From positions 62,001 to 126,000 of the forward strand of contig NZ_VCRA01000015.1 of the NCBI RefSeq assembly GCF_005938385.1: a stretch of 64,000 nucleotides of DNA, written 5' to 3'. The DNA is from Paenibacillus mesophilus (GTDB taxonomy: Bacteria > Bacillota > Bacilli > Paenibacillales > NBRC-103111). Under the pieces are notes generated by a model. The model did not search any database, had not been told where the DNA came from, and saw only the letters and a list, made by a program, of their open reading frames with translations. Of this stretch, positions 42,741 to 52,370 are shown in pieces. A program made the translations under genes and the position numbers. Within the stretch, counting starts at the first letter, position 1; every line of letters starts with the position of its first letter.

Positions 42741-43781
42741 ATGGACGACGAATGGATTCGCAGCGCCAAGTTTCTCATCGTGGACGACCAGGAGTATAAC
42801 GTAAGTTTGTTGGAGCGGATTTTGAGCCGGGCCGGATTTTCCAATTGGCGGTCGACGACGGATCCATTGCTTATCGATTCGCTATACGACGAGCTCGCTC
42901 CCGACATCGTTCTGCTGGATTTGCACATGCCGGTGATGGACGGATTTACGGCATTGAAGCTGCTTCGGAGCAAAGTCAGCGAGCAGCAGTACTTGCCGAT
43001 TCTCGTACTGACCGCCGACGTCTCGAGCGAAGCCAAACAGAAGGCGCTGCACGACGGCGCGAACGATTTCCTGACGAAGCCGTTCGATAAAACGGAAGTC
43101 GTTCTCCGAATAACGAATTTGTTAAAAACGCGATACCTCCACCTGCAGCTGCATAGTCATAATTCGCAGCTGGAAAACCGGGTCAAGGAAAGAACGAAAG
43201 AGCTCGAGAAAGCGAAGTTCGAAATATTGGAGCTGCTCGGCAGAACTTCGGAGTACCGGGACGACATGACGGAGCAGCACACTCAGCGCGTAGGTCAAAT
43301 GTCCGGCTTGATCGCCCGCGAGTTGGGACTTCCCGAAAGCGAAGCCGAGCTGATCCGGCTCGCCGCTCCGCTGCACGATATCGGAAAAATCGGCATTCCG
43401 GATCAAATATTGCTGAAGCCGGGCCGCTTTACCGATGAAGAATTCGAGCATATGAAAACCCACACGTCCATCGGAGCGAGCATACTGGAAGGCAGCTTGT
43501 TCCCGGTGCTGCAGGTAGCCCGGGTGATCGCGTTGACCCATCACGAGCGATGGGACGGATGCGGGTATCCGAACGGTTTGAAGGGCGATGAAATCCCGCT
43601 CGCGGGCCGAATCGTGGCGCTGGCCGACTTTTACGATGCATTGACCCATGAACGGCCTTACAAGAAAGCATGGACAACGGAAGAGACGGTCGAGGAAATC
43701 CGCAGCCGTCGGGGAACCCATTTCGATCCGGAAATCGTGGACCTTTTCCTCAACCTGATAGATCGGCGGGTGCCCGTATGA
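42741..43781 (+). CDS. Response regulator with HD-GYP domain, probable cyclic-di-GMP phosphodiesterase
   Basis: The 346-residue protein has a receiver domain (phospho-acceptor D60 in VLLDLHMPVMDG, lysine in FLTKPF), a coiled coil (about 133-165) and an HD-GYP domain. The metal-binding HD is in APLHDIGKIG (H212, D213), followed by LTHHERWDGCGYPNGLKGDEI with the GYP motif near 275. All catalytic positions are present. It should hydrolyse cyclic-di-GMP when activated by phosphorylation. AAGGAG stands 7 nt before the ATG. A single-domain receiver gene follows 51 nt later and is probably in the same operon. Confidence 0.93.
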   Translation: MDDEWIRSAKFLIVDDQEYNVSLLERILSRAGFSNWRSTTDPLLIDSLYDELAPDIVLLDLHMPVMDGFTALKLLRSKVSEQQYLPILVLTADVSSEAKQKALHDGANDFLTKPFDKTEVVLRITNLLKTRYLHLQLHSHNSQLENRVKERTKELEKAKFEILELLGRTSEYRDDMTEQHTQRVGQMSGLIARELGLPESEAELIRLAAPLHDIGKIGIPDQILLKPGRFTDEEFEHMKTHTSIGASILEGSLFPVLQVARVIALTHHERWDGCGYPNGLKGDEIPLAGRIVALADFYDALTHERPYKKAWTTEETVEEIRSRRGTHFDPEIVDLFLNLIDRRVPV

Positions 43782-43832
43782 AAGACATAGCTTTCATGTT
43801 CCGCCTTTAGTTAAAGAAACGAGGAGTCGCCG

Positions 43833-44198
43833 ATGCACAAAATATTGCTCGTGGAAGACAACGAAATGAACCGCGATATGCTGAGCCGCCGTCTTATGCG
43901 CAAGGGATACCAGGTGCTCGAGGCGATCGATGGCCGGCAAGGCATCGAGATGGCTTCGAATGAGCTGCCCGATCTCATCCTGATGGATATGAGCTTGCCC
44001 GAGATCGACGGCTGGGAAGCGACGAAGCGAATCAAGCAGTCGCCCGGCACGCGGCATATTCCGGTTATAGCGCTTACGGCCCATGCGATGTCGAGCGACC
44101 GGGAACGGGCGCTCGATGCCGGCTGCGACGACTTCGATACGAAGCCGGTCGATTGGAACCGGCTGCTCGGCAAAATGCAAGATTTGCTGGGCGGGTAA
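43833..44198 (+). CDS. Single-domain response regulator (CheY/DivK-like)
   Basis: The 121-residue protein is a receiver domain alone. The phospho-acceptor D52 lies in LILMDMSLPEIDGWEA, acidic residues in LLVEDNEMNRD, and the lysine in DTKPVDW. It has no output domain and probably acts by protein contact or in a phosphorelay. A GAGGAG site precedes the ATG. It follows the HD-GYP gene and is followed by a repeat copy 24 nt after its stop. Confidence 0.92.
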   Translation: MHKILLVEDNEMNRDMLSRRLMRKGYQVLEAIDGRQGIEMASNELPDLILMDMSLPEIDGWEATKRIKQSPGTRHIPVIALTAHAMSSDRERALDAGCDDFDTKPVDWNRLLGKMQDLLGG

Positions 44199-44222
44199 CA
44201 GGTGCTGTGGCAAAGGAACAAA

Positions 44223-44368
44223 TCCCCCAGAAGTGAAGCTGGCCTCCGACGCCGATTCCGTCGGAGCAGCTTTGCTGCTCTCGCAACATTAGCTTCAACT
44301 GGAACACGAATGTGCTTCGCTGAATTGCATCGATCAAAGCTATTGTTATTACTTCTGGGGGAGCCCCC
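44223..44368. repeat. MITE-like repeat, copy B
   Basis: The 146-nt unit starts TCCCCCAGAAGTGAAGCTGG and ends ATTACTTCTGGGGGAGCCCC plus C. Its ends are inverted repeats of about 13 bp. It matches copy A (25404-25550) through most of its length, with scattered differences. It begins 24 nt after the stop of the receiver gene. Confidence 0.8.
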
Positions 44369-44409
44369 GTTATTCACAGAAATTAGCTTCGCATAATTTC
44401 CTATGCAAC

Positions 44410-44450
44410 AAAAAAGCGGACTCCCTGCACCAACGGAGTCCGCTTCTTTA
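44410..44450. terminator. Terminator of the glycosidase gene at 44464
   Basis: AGCGGACTCC and GGAGTCCGCT form a 10-bp stem with a 10-nt loop. An A-run lies on the left and TTCTTT on the right, so it can stop transcripts from both sides. Confidence 0.75.
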
Positions 44451-44463
44451 TGGGATTCGGCGG

Positions 44464-46413
44464 TTACCGTTCGACGACCACCATCAGGTAGCCCGGAATT
44501 TCCGGCAGCCGGATGCGCGCATATCCGTCGGCGATATCGTAAGGAATCGGCTTCCGGTCCGGAGCGGAATAAATTTGCTTGACGTCTTCTCCGCGAAGGC
44601 TGACGACGCCGCCGTGAACGACATTATGCTCCTCGATGACGTTATACTTACCGCGAAGCTCAGGGTAAGTCGTCTTCACGTGAACGATGTCCATCCCATC
44701 CTTCCGCGTGACCGCAACCCTCGCCGTCGACGGGATTCGTTCGCAACGGACGAGTGGATCGGGCATAAACTGCGCGATACAGTGCTGGAGCAAATATTTG
44801 TATTCCGGATAGGCGTTCTCGCCGTATCCGAGGAACAGCTGAAAGCCGATTTGATACACCCGTCCCGAACGCAGAACGGCAGGAAGGCCGGAAGCCTTCT
44901 TGGGCGGCGTATAGTAGTAACCATGGAAGCCGTCCCAATGTTTGTTCGAATACGCGTCATAATCGTCGGCTATCGTTTCGGCGCCCGGTTTCCCCTCCAG
45001 CATAATCCCTTGCTTGTATACGGCGTACGTGAAGTCCGGATCGAACCGCTCCGATCGTTCCAGCATTTTGAAGTAGGAAACGTTCCGCGTATCAGCCCCC
45101 TTGTATTCCATGTTCCAGGCGTCGATCGCGAACTTCGTCCGTCCGGCGTCCAACCCGGAGAAGCCGGTGCTTATGATCCCTCCTCCGGCGGCAAGATGAC
45201 GCTCCAGCTTCTCCTGCAGCAACGGGGTTATCGTGATCTCGTCCGGAAGGACGATTACTTGGTAACCCGAGAAATCCCCTTTCTCCTCGACGATATTAAA
45301 CGTATACTTCAGTTCCCCCAGCATGCGGGCGGCCGCATACAGCAGCTTCTGCCCTTTCGGAAAGCGGGGATTGTTCGCGCCCAGATCGCTTCCCGCAGGC
45401 AGGACGACCGCGATTTCGGCTGCGGCCTGCGCGCCGTCGGTCCACGGCTCATACCGTTCGATGTCGGCGTACACCTCGCCGATAAGCCGGTATACCGCCG
45501 GATCGAGTCCGTCCCGGGGATGCATATGATCGCCTACCGAAGTAGCGATCCCGTTGCTGATCGCATCCCAGCAATCGTATTCCAGCGAAGCCTTGCTCTT
45601 CAGCCCGCCGAAATCGCCCCAGCTTGCATGGAACCGTCCGGTCATGTAGAGCACCTGCTTGCCGAGCGTTCGGGTATAGGCGGCTTGCGCTGCGAAGTAA
45701 TCGTAGCCCCACGCCCCGGGCAAACATTCGATTTCGATATGCGAGCCCATCCCTTCGCAATGAATATGGCCGAGTCCGTTCGGCAGCAGCAAAATATCGT
45801 CACCGGTAATTTTTTTGACGTCCCAGCAAAAATCGATCACCTTTTGCCTCGTAAACGACTGCACGGCTTGATCGTTCAAAGGATCTTGACCGCATGCCTT
45901 CAACTCCTCCTGGCATTCGTTCCCGTAGCACGGATTCATCACGAGACAGTCGAGAAATACGCCGTCGATCGGGTACCGCTCCACCACCTCCCGAATCATC
46001 CCGAGCATGTAATCCTTATATCCCGAATTGAGACACATAAGCCGGAAAAAATTGCCCGTACGGTCCCCCCATATGACTTGTCCGTCCTTGTTGACGACCG
46101 TCCATTCTCTCCGCTTGCGGGCCATCTCGTGATCGAGGCCGATATTGAAATAAGCCGCCACCCCGATCCCTTCCTTGTGGCATTCCTCCACCATTTCCCC
46201 GAGCATATCGCCTTTCATGTAAGGATACGGAATACCGATCGCCGTAGGATAGTAGGCAAAGCCGAGGTTGCACTTCGCGAATACGTTGATGAAGTCGACT
46301 TTGGCGTCTTTCAGCGTACGGGCGAATGACTTCGCGTCGAAATGCTCGGCAAAATCGGTTACGTTCGGCATCGTGTGGAAGTCAAGATGGACGGCTCTTT
46401 TTAAACTTCTCAT
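44464..46413 (-). CDS. Glycosidase-like protein with beta-galactosidase trimerization domain
   Basis: The 649-residue protein has an N-terminal TIM-barrel-like domain (about 1-330), with ECHKEGIGVAAYFNIGLDHE, YPIDGVFLDCLVMNPCYG and ILLLPNGLGHIH. A GATase-like trimerization domain (about 340-470) has GYQVIVLPDEI and AAGGGIISTGFSG. A C-terminal beta domain ends the protein. The layout resembles GH42-type and alpha-amylase-family proteins, and GVFLDC could hold the nucleophile aspartate. The exact substrate is not clear. GAGG precedes the ATG. The divergent neighbour is the second copy of the unknown 670-aa enzyme, so the two probably work on one glycan. Confidence 0.75.
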   Translation of the reverse strand: MRSLKRAVHLDFHTMPNVTDFAEHFDAKSFARTLKDAKVDFINVFAKCNLGFAYYPTAIGIPYPYMKGDMLGEMVEECHKEGIGVAAYFNIGLDHEMARKRREWTVVNKDGQVIWGDRTGNFFRLMCLNSGYKDYMLGMIREVVERYPIDGVFLDCLVMNPCYGNECQEELKACGQDPLNDQAVQSFTRQKVIDFCWDVKKITGDDILLLPNGLGHIHCEGMGSHIEIECLPGAWGYDYFAAQAAYTRTLGKQVLYMTGRFHASWGDFGGLKSKASLEYDCWDAISNGIATSVGDHMHPRDGLDPAVYRLIGEVYADIERYEPWTDGAQAAAEIAVVLPAGSDLGANNPRFPKGQKLLYAAARMLGELKYTFNIVEEKGDFSGYQVIVLPDEITITPLLQEKLERHLAAGGGIISTGFSGLDAGRTKFAIDAWNMEYKGADTRNVSYFKMLERSERFDPDFTYAVYKQGIMLEGKPGAETIADDYDAYSNKHWDGFHGYYYTPPKKASGLPAVLRSGRVYQIGFQLFLGYGENAYPEYKYLLQHCIAQFMPDPLVRCERIPSTARVAVTRKDGMDIVHVKTTYPELRGKYNVIEEHNVVHGGVVSLRGEDVKQIYSAPDRKPIPYDIADGYARIRLPEIPGYLMVVVER

Positions 46414-46635
46414 TGGATGACCTCGCTTTATTATATAATATTTATTAACTTTATATAGAATATATCATATATATGAAGTCTGCGGATATAAAAAATTTGC
46501 GGCATTCCGACAGCCCGTTCATTCTCCGATAAAATGTACAAAATCCCGGCGAGTTCAGCACAATACACGGAATAGCGGCTTTAGTATACTAGCCCTGTAG
46601 CATCTTGCATTTATCCGGCAGAAGGGAAAGTGATT
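46414..46635. other. Divergent AT-rich promoter region
   Basis: The 222-bp gap separates the glycosidase gene and the unknown enzyme gene, which point away from each other. It is strongly AT-rich at 46430-46500 (TATATA and ATATAT runs), as expected of a shared promoter and operator region. No regulator gene is adjacent. Confidence 0.45.
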
Positions 46636-48651
46636 ATGGCGGTAAGGCATGACGAAAAAAACGGGAAACGATTGTTTTTGTGCTGTTCGGACCAAAACGA
46701 TATGTACCGCGCATTGCGGGAAGCCGGCATAGGCGTCGATCGATTCGACAATGTGGACGATGCGCTGCGGCAAGCTGCCGAAGAAGCCGGGTTGTTTATT
46801 ATGTCCGACCGGTATCCGGCAGCGGGTCCCGTATTAAATGAAAGTCATCTACAAGTGATTGAAAGCAAACGTTTGAAGCTTTATGTGGAATATCCGCAAT
46901 CATTCTCCGGTTTGACCGTCGGGAGCCCAAAATCGGCGAGCGGAGAGCGGGTCGTCGCCGCTTCGGACATGTTCGCGCCGCAAGCGGAGCCGATGACGAT
47001 CATGGCCATGCACGGCTGCTGGTACGTTCCTCTCGAAATGCCGGACAAGGCGGCGGTTCATCTCGTTCTCGCACGCGTAACCGGCTATGACAAGGCGGTT
47101 TTCGGACTGCCGGACTCGGCCGTGCCGCTCCTCTACCAATTGCCAAATCGGGACGTGCTGATCGCTGCAAGCGCCTTAAGCCGCGTTATCGGTGGACGTT
47201 ATGCGCCGCTTGCCGTCTGGCATACCGTTTGGAAGCGCATACTGACTTGGGCGGGTTATCCGCATGCAGCGGAAGCGTTGCGATGGGAGCCGGCCGTGCG
47301 CACGCAGTGGACCAAGGACGAGCCTCTGCCGCATGATGCGGAATCGCAAGCGCTTCTCCGTTCGATGCAATGGTTTCGCGGTCATGCGGTATATAGCATC
47401 GATTCCAATAAAGGCGTGATCGAAGGGTTCGAATCGAATATACGCAGCGACGGAAAGCAGCTCATGCGCGCATGGCTCCGAGCGGATTGCATCGCCGAGT
47501 CGGCGATGGCTTTTGCATTCGACTATACGGTTCACGGGAATCCGGACAGCAAGCAATTGGCGGAGCAAATGCTCGACACGGTTTGGATGGACCGCAGCTT
47601 TTACAACGACCGTCCGGGGGATTCGGACTACGGCCTTGTCAATTGGTACGACCGCAGGCCGGTGTTTTACGGCGACGACAATGCCCGTGTCATATTGGCA
47701 ACGCTAGCCGCACGCTCCGTCTTGGATACCGATCGTTGGGATGAACGGGTTTCGGCTTGCTTGCTGGGCAACCTCCGTACTGCGGGCACCGACGGCTTCC
47801 GGCGTCCTTTTCTGGAAACCGGCAAATCGTTTGCAAACGGTCGCGATTGGAAGTTTTATGAAGGCGAGTCTTACATCCACTTGGCCCCCCATTACCAGTG
47901 CTATTTATGGGCTTGTTATTTGTGGGCTTATGCGATGACGGGCTGCGAGCCGTTTCTCTCGAAAGCGAAGAAGGCGATTCGCATCACGATGGAGGCGACG
48001 CCGTCTCGCTGGACATGGACGAACGGTTTGACGCAGGAAATCGCGCGAATGATACTTCCGCTGTCGCTGCTGGTCGAGATCGAGGACACCGAGGAGCATC
48101 GCTCCTGGTTGACCCGAATGACGGATATGCTGCTGTCGCGAATGGAGCCGTGCGGCTCGGTCCGGGATATTCTGGGGCCTCTGGAGAACGGCCGTTATCC
48201 GCCTCCGCGTTCGAATGAAGAATACGGCAAGCACGAAGCATCCTTGATGCAGGAAGAAGATGATCCCGTATGCGATCTGTTGTATACGGCCAACTGGGCG
48301 CTGATCGGCTTGCATGAAGCTTATGCGGCGACCGGAGACGTCAAGCTGAAGGAAGCGGAAGACCGGCTCATCTCCTTCTTGTGCCGGATCCAGGTCAGAT
48401 CCGCTGCCCATCCTTATCTCGACGGCGCATGGATGCGCAGCTTCGACGATGTGAAGTGGGAATATTGGGGCAGCTCCGCGGATAACGGCTGGGGCCCGTG
48501 GTGCGTCGAGACCGGCTGGACGAACAGCTGGATCGCGAGCGTAATGTCCATGAGGAAGAATGGAACCCGACTGTTTGATAGGCGCGGGGCCGACTCTTTC
48601 CGCAGAACGATTCCGCAATTGGCCCGAGATATGGGGATAAGCGGAGCATAG
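46636..48651 (+). CDS. Unknown 671-aa protein, paralogue of 7821-9833
   Basis: The protein shares its full length with the product of 7821-9833. Shared blocks include CSDQNDMYRAL, LHGCW/MHGCWYVPL-type, YDKAVFGLP, GLVNWYDRRPVFYGDDNARV, TNGLTQEIARM and WEYWGSSADNGWGPWCVE. The aromatic helical C-terminal two thirds fits an alpha/alpha-barrel glycan enzyme; no catalytic residues can be named. No signal peptide is seen. The ATG at 46636 has AAGGGA 8 nt upstream and is preferred over the GTG at 46630. It is divergent from a trimerization-domain glycosidase gene. Confidence 0.75.
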   Translation: MAVRHDEKNGKRLFLCCSDQNDMYRALREAGIGVDRFDNVDDALRQAAEEAGLFIMSDRYPAAGPVLNESHLQVIESKRLKLYVEYPQSFSGLTVGSPKSASGERVVAASDMFAPQAEPMTIMAMHGCWYVPLEMPDKAAVHLVLARVTGYDKAVFGLPDSAVPLLYQLPNRDVLIAASALSRVIGGRYAPLAVWHTVWKRILTWAGYPHAAEALRWEPAVRTQWTKDEPLPHDAESQALLRSMQWFRGHAVYSIDSNKGVIEGFESNIRSDGKQLMRAWLRADCIAESAMAFAFDYTVHGNPDSKQLAEQMLDTVWMDRSFYNDRPGDSDYGLVNWYDRRPVFYGDDNARVILATLAARSVLDTDRWDERVSACLLGNLRTAGTDGFRRPFLETGKSFANGRDWKFYEGESYIHLAPHYQCYLWACYLWAYAMTGCEPFLSKAKKAIRITMEATPSRWTWTNGLTQEIARMILPLSLLVEIEDTEEHRSWLTRMTDMLLSRMEPCGSVRDILGPLENGRYPPPRSNEEYGKHEASLMQEEDDPVCDLLYTANWALIGLHEAYAATGDVKLKEAEDRLISFLCRIQVRSAAHPYLDGAWMRSFDDVKWEYWGSSADNGWGPWCVETGWTNSWIASVMSMRKNGTRLFDRRGADSFRRTIPQLARDMGISGA

Positions 48652-48659
48652 CGGCAAAG

Positions 48660-48691
48660 AAACCTCCAAAACCTTGCGGTGATGGAGGTTT
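48660..48691 (+). terminator. Weak hairpin after the 46636 gene
   Basis: AAACCTCCA and TGGAGGTTT form a 9-bp stem just past the stop at 48651. No T-run follows on the plus strand beyond the stem. Confidence 0.4.
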
Positions 48692-48694
48692 CGC

Positions 48695-48820
48695 TATGAT
48701 GATTATTATGCCTTAGCCGTCGAAAAAGGATGGATCGACGTTCGCCAGACCCACTATCATGAGCATGTATACCGGGAAGAAGACAGCGGGCGGATCGCCC
48801 GCATTTTGGCTGAGCTATAG
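48695..48820 (+). pseudogene. C-terminal fragment of an unrecognised gene
   Basis: One frame reads from YDDYYALAVEKGWIDVRQTH to a TAG stop at 48818-48820, with protein-like composition, but has no start codon or ribosome binding site. It is only about 40 codons and seems to be the tail of a lost gene. I cannot name the family. Confidence 0.35.
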
Positions 48821-48830
48821 GCTTGACGCA

Positions 48831-48870
48831 AAAAAGCCGGGTAACCTCCGATTGGAGTTACCGGCTTTAT
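48831..48870 (-). terminator. Terminator of the MutS-like gene
   Basis: AAAGCCGGGTAACCTCC pairs with GGAGTTACCGGCTTT with small bulges around GATT, and the minus strand continues into a T-run. Confidence 0.7.
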
Positions 48871-48886
48871 TGATTTGCAGAACCTT

Positions 48887-50569
48887 CTATAACGCTTCCG
48901 GCTCATTCCTGTCCCGTCTATGCAAGGAAGCCATCAATCCCTCGTAAGTCAATCCGTACTTTTCCGCTATGTCCCGCGCGTAGCTGGTGCCTGCCGGGCG
49001 GGAACGGCTTATTTTGTAGCTCCGTCTGCCGGTATCCGAATGCTCCGCTTCCAGTTCGGCCGTGAGGCTGTCGATCCGGCCCGTATCCGAATCGGCCCGT
49101 TTATTCAAGTCGTCGATGCTCCTCGCCAGCTCGTGCAAATGCGTCGAGAACAGCACCCGGCAGCCCGCCGTACGCAAGCCTAGAAGCACTTGCTCGGCAA
49201 TGTAATTCGCTTCCAAGGCGCTCGTCCCCGAGAACGTCTCGTCCATCAGCAGCAAGCTGTGCTCGGTCAGCTTCTGGCAAATCGTCATAAGCCGCTGGCA
49301 TTCGTCGCCGAATCTGCCGGTCGCCTTGCGGTCGCTGTCGTCCGGAAAATGAACGAAGATTTGATCGACCGGACTCATCGACGCAGAGAAAGCTGGTACG
49401 AAAATCCCCAGCTGGAACAACAGCTGCGCGATGCCGACCGCCTGCACGAATACGGTCTTTCCTCCCTGATTCGGTCCGGTCAGGATGTAGATCATCCCGT
49501 TCGCATCGAACTTGATCGGATTCAGCACGACCTTGTTGGTCGCTCTCTCATCCAATATCTTTTGTTGATCCAGCACGATCGCGGGGTTATACAGGCCGTT
49601 GATCTCGAATGCTTTGCGTTCCTTCGGCTCCACACGCGGCTTGCATACGGGAACTCCGGCATCCCGCAGCTTGTTGACAAGCGATACTCCTCCCAGGAGA
49701 AAGCGGATCTCGTCCACGAGATTGATCAGAAATTTGGACTCGGAATACGTATAAGCCCGAACAACCGGCCGCCAGCTCCGGATCGAGGACTTAAACACCG
49801 TATTGAGCGCACTGTTGACGGCGGCCCGGAAGCCGTTCGTCTGTTCGTGCGTCAACCCTTTTCCTACGACTTCCAGCGGCGCTATACAGTTGAAAGGATC
49901 ATTGCTGAAATCCATTCTGAGCAATTTGTCGATAATTTTGCCGGATTGGAACCTCGACTCATGAACGGCAACGACACCGGCCTCGTACGGCCGGAATTGT
50001 TCGTCCAGATTGACACCGACCGTGATGCTCTTGATACTTCTGATGCTGGTCGAAATTCTATCATATTCCGCCTTCAGATTGCGGAACGGCCCGCTCTCGC
50101 CTATTCGTTTCAGCTGTTCGGCCAAAGCGCGCAAGCCGGCCGACCGCAGCGTCACCCGTTCTTTTTGGAAAAAATCGTACAGCCGATCGATAAGACCGAT
50201 ATACAGCTCGATCTCGGAAATGCTGGTCAGCTCCGCCGCCGTATCGGTGGCTTGCACTTTATCGATCTGCTGCAGCTCCTTCATATCCTCGAGATCGGGC
50301 AGCAGCGTCTGCAGCAGCTTGGCCAACGGTTCGTTATCCATTAAATCTTCCAATACGTCGAGTCTATAAGAAATAACTTCGATTTTGTCGGTAAAATAAC
50401 CGATCGGATTTTTCTGATGAGGCTTAAACCGGTTCGTATTGCGCATGACGCCGAATAACGATTCCGCCGCGAGCGCCGATACTAGTGTCGGCTCCGCTAC
50501 GGCCGTACCGGACGCTCTTTGCATCCCCCCTTGCGGATACAGCAAGCTGAGTTCAGGCTTATCTGCCAT
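48887..50569 (-). CDS. MutS-family ATPase (MutS-related, not canonical mismatch repair MutS)
   Basis: The 560-residue protein has the MutS core and ATPase domains but lacks the N-terminal mismatch-recognition domain with its Phe-x-Glu. The P-loop is GPNQGGKT (365-372), Walker B is LLLMDETFSGTS (about 439-450), and FSTHLHEL follows. Such shortened proteins in Firmicutes are of uncertain function; roles in recombination or other DNA structures are known for MutS2-type relatives, but no Smr domain is present here. GGGGAG stands 6 nt before the ATG. The gene for a small membrane protein lies just upstream on the same strand. Confidence 0.88.
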   Translation of the reverse strand: MADKPELSLLYPQGGMQRASGTAVAEPTLVSALAAESLFGVMRNTNRFKPHQKNPIGYFTDKIEVISYRLDVLEDLMDNEPLAKLLQTLLPDLEDMKELQQIDKVQATDTAAELTSISEIELYIGLIDRLYDFFQKERVTLRSAGLRALAEQLKRIGESGPFRNLKAEYDRISTSIRSIKSITVGVNLDEQFRPYEAGVVAVHESRFQSGKIIDKLLRMDFSNDPFNCIAPLEVVGKGLTHEQTNGFRAAVNSALNTVFKSSIRSWRPVVRAYTYSESKFLINLVDEIRFLLGGVSLVNKLRDAGVPVCKPRVEPKERKAFEINGLYNPAIVLDQQKILDERATNKVVLNPIKFDANGMIYILTGPNQGGKTVFVQAVGIAQLLFQLGIFVPAFSASMSPVDQIFVHFPDDSDRKATGRFGDECQRLMTICQKLTEHSLLLMDETFSGTSALEANYIAEQVLLGLRTAGCRVLFSTHLHELARSIDDLNKRADSDTGRIDSLTAELEAEHSDTGRRSYKISRSRPAGTSYARDIAEKYGLTYEGLMASLHRRDRNEPEAL

Positions 50570-50588
50570 TCCATGCTCCCCCTTCTCT

Positions 50589-50963
50589 TCAGAAAAATAT
50601 GGCTTCCACTAATCCTCGAATCGGAGAGGCAAACAGGATAAATACGATCCATAGTCCCGCCGTCGAACCGTGAAGCAGCTTCATGGAATACCCGTGACCT
50701 TTCCAAGTGCGCGAGAACAACCAGTAAAAGTAAACGAAGCATATAAAGAACGGAAACGTGATAAAGATGAAAACACCCATGGAGAGAAGGACGACGGAGA
50801 GCAGCCAGAGCCAGTATTTCACCAGCTTTCCAACCATTCGAAAAGCCGGAGGGTTGATAAACCTAGGTTGATCGGAGCTGGATATCATATGCTGCACTTC
50901 CCGCTGCATGGATATCGCACGCTGCACTTTCCGCTGTATCATCCTCCGCATCATACCTTTCAT
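50589..50963 (-). CDS. Small two-helix membrane protein of unknown function
   Basis: The 124-residue product has a basic N-terminus (MKGMMRRMIQRKVQRA) and membrane segments around 51-80 and near 100-118. I do not recognise the family. AGGGG stands 7 nt before the ATG at 50963. The long frame further upstream lacks a start signal. It precedes the MutS-like gene by 19 nt and is probably co-transcribed with it. Confidence 0.65.
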   Translation of the reverse strand: MKGMMRRMIQRKVQRAISMQREVQHMISSSDQPRFINPPAFRMVGKLVKYWLWLLSVVLLSMGVFIFITFPFFICFVYFYWLFSRTWKGHGYSMKLLHGSTAGLWIVFILFASPIRGLVEAIFF

Positions 50964-51152
50964 CGCCGCACCCCTATTCCTAATAATGGCATTATATGTT
51001 GATCGTACCATATCCTTATGCACGTGTGAACTGATTTCTCCATGACGTTCCGGTAATGGGATACTTACCGCTTCCGCACCGGAACTCCCCACATAAACAG
51101 GATAATTTATGCAAATAATAGAGAACAAAAATGTGGAGATGTTGGCCGTCCT

Positions 51153-52370
51153 ATGAGTAAATTAGCGCTGCTTCGCGAGCCTAAACAAAGAAAACTGCTG
51201 TTCAGCACCGGCATCAGCTGGCTATTCGACGCGATGGATGTCGGCCTGGTGTCGTTTATCGTTGCCGCCCTTGCCGTGGAATGGAAGCTCGGACCGCAGC
51301 AGATCGGCCTGCTGACGGCCACGAATTCGGTTGGCATGGCCTTCGGCGCGGCAGTCGCCGGCTCGCTTGCGGATCGTTACGGCAGGCGGGCCGTGCTTAT
51401 TTGGACACTTCTAATCTTTTCTATCGCGAGCGGATTGTCCGCGCTGGCGGCGAGCTTCGCCATGCTGTGCTACTTGCGGTTCATCGCCGGCTTCGGCTTG
51501 GGCGGAGAACTGCCGGTCGCTTCCACGCTCGTCTCCGAATCGGTCCCCCTGCACGATCGGGGGCGTGCGGTCGTTCTGCTGGAAAGCTTCTGGGCGGCCG
51601 GCTGGATCGTATCGGCACTGATCTCCTACTTCGTCATTCCCGCATACGGCTGGCGTACGGCTTTCCTGATCGGTGCATTGCCTTCTTTGTACGCTCTTGT
51701 ATTAAGACGCAGCATCCAAGACCCGCCCCGGTACACCGGACTGCGAAGCGCCAGGCTGTCTTTTCGGCGGCGCCTCGCATCCGTCTGGTCGGCCAAATAC
51801 CGCAGATCGACCGTTACGCTGTGGATTTTGTGGTTCACCGTCGTTTTCTCTTATTACGGAATGTTCCTGTGGCTGCCGACGGTCATGGTGCTGAAGGGCT
51901 TCAATCTCGTCAAAAGCTTTCAATATGTCCTGATCATTACGCTGGCGCAGCTTCCCGGTTATTTTACGGCCGCTTATTTGATCGAGAAGCTCGGCCGCAA
52001 ATTCGTGCTGGTCACTTACTTGCTGATGACGGCGGTCAGCGCCGTATGGTTCGGCACCGCCGGTTCAGAGGGAATGCTCGTTTTGGCCGGGATGTGCCTG
52101 TCTTTCTTCAATCTGGGCGCCTGGGGCGCGATGTATGCCTACACGCCGGAGCTGTATCCGACGGCGATCCGTTCCACGGGCGTCGGGCTTGCCGCCTCAT
52201 TCGGACGGATCGGGGGCGTAATCGGTCCGTACGTCGTAGGTATGCTTGTGGCGGGAGGAACGGCCGTTTCCGCCGTCTTCCTGTTGTTTTTCGCTTCAAT
52301 TGTACTGGGAGCGCTCGCTGTGTTAGGGTTCGGCCAAGAAACGAAAGGAATGGATCCCGATGCCCAATAA
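51153..52370 (+). CDS. MFS transporter, sugar/aromatic-acid symporter type
   Basis: The 405-residue protein has about 12 membrane helices and MFS signatures: GSLADRYGRR in the loop between helices 2 and 3, RFIAGFGLGGELPVASTLVSE-type in helix 4-5 (split here), and YTPELYPTAIRSTGVG near helix 10-11. The arrangement matches the metabolite:H+ symporter group. The substrate is unknown. The binding site GGAGA is rather far (about 13 nt) from the ATG. It is divergent from the small membrane protein gene. Confidence 0.9.
   Translation: MSKLALLREPKQRKLLFSTGISWLFDAMDVGLVSFIVAALAVEWKLGPQQIGLLTATNSVGMAFGAAVAGSLADRYGRRAVLIWTLLIFSIASGLSALAASFAMLCYLRFIAGFGLGGELPVASTLVSESVPLHDRGRAVVLLESFWAAGWIVSALISYFVIPAYGWRTAFLIGALPSLYALVLRRSIQDPPRYTGLRSARLSFRRRLASVWSAKYRRSTVTLWILWFTVVFSYYGMFLWLPTVMVLKGFNLVKSFQYVLIITLAQLPGYFTAAYLIEKLGRKFVLVTYLLMTAVSAVWFGTAGSEGMLVLAGMCLSFFNLGAWGAMYAYTPELYPTAIRSTGVGLAASFGRIGGVIGPYVVGMLVAGGTAVSAVFLLFFASIVLGALAVLGFGQETKGMDPDAQ

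Noticed and set aside
44575..46329. A 584-codon plus-strand open frame opposite the trimerization-domain glycosidase gene.
   Set aside because: It is a shadow of the minus-strand gene; no domain or start signal is visible.
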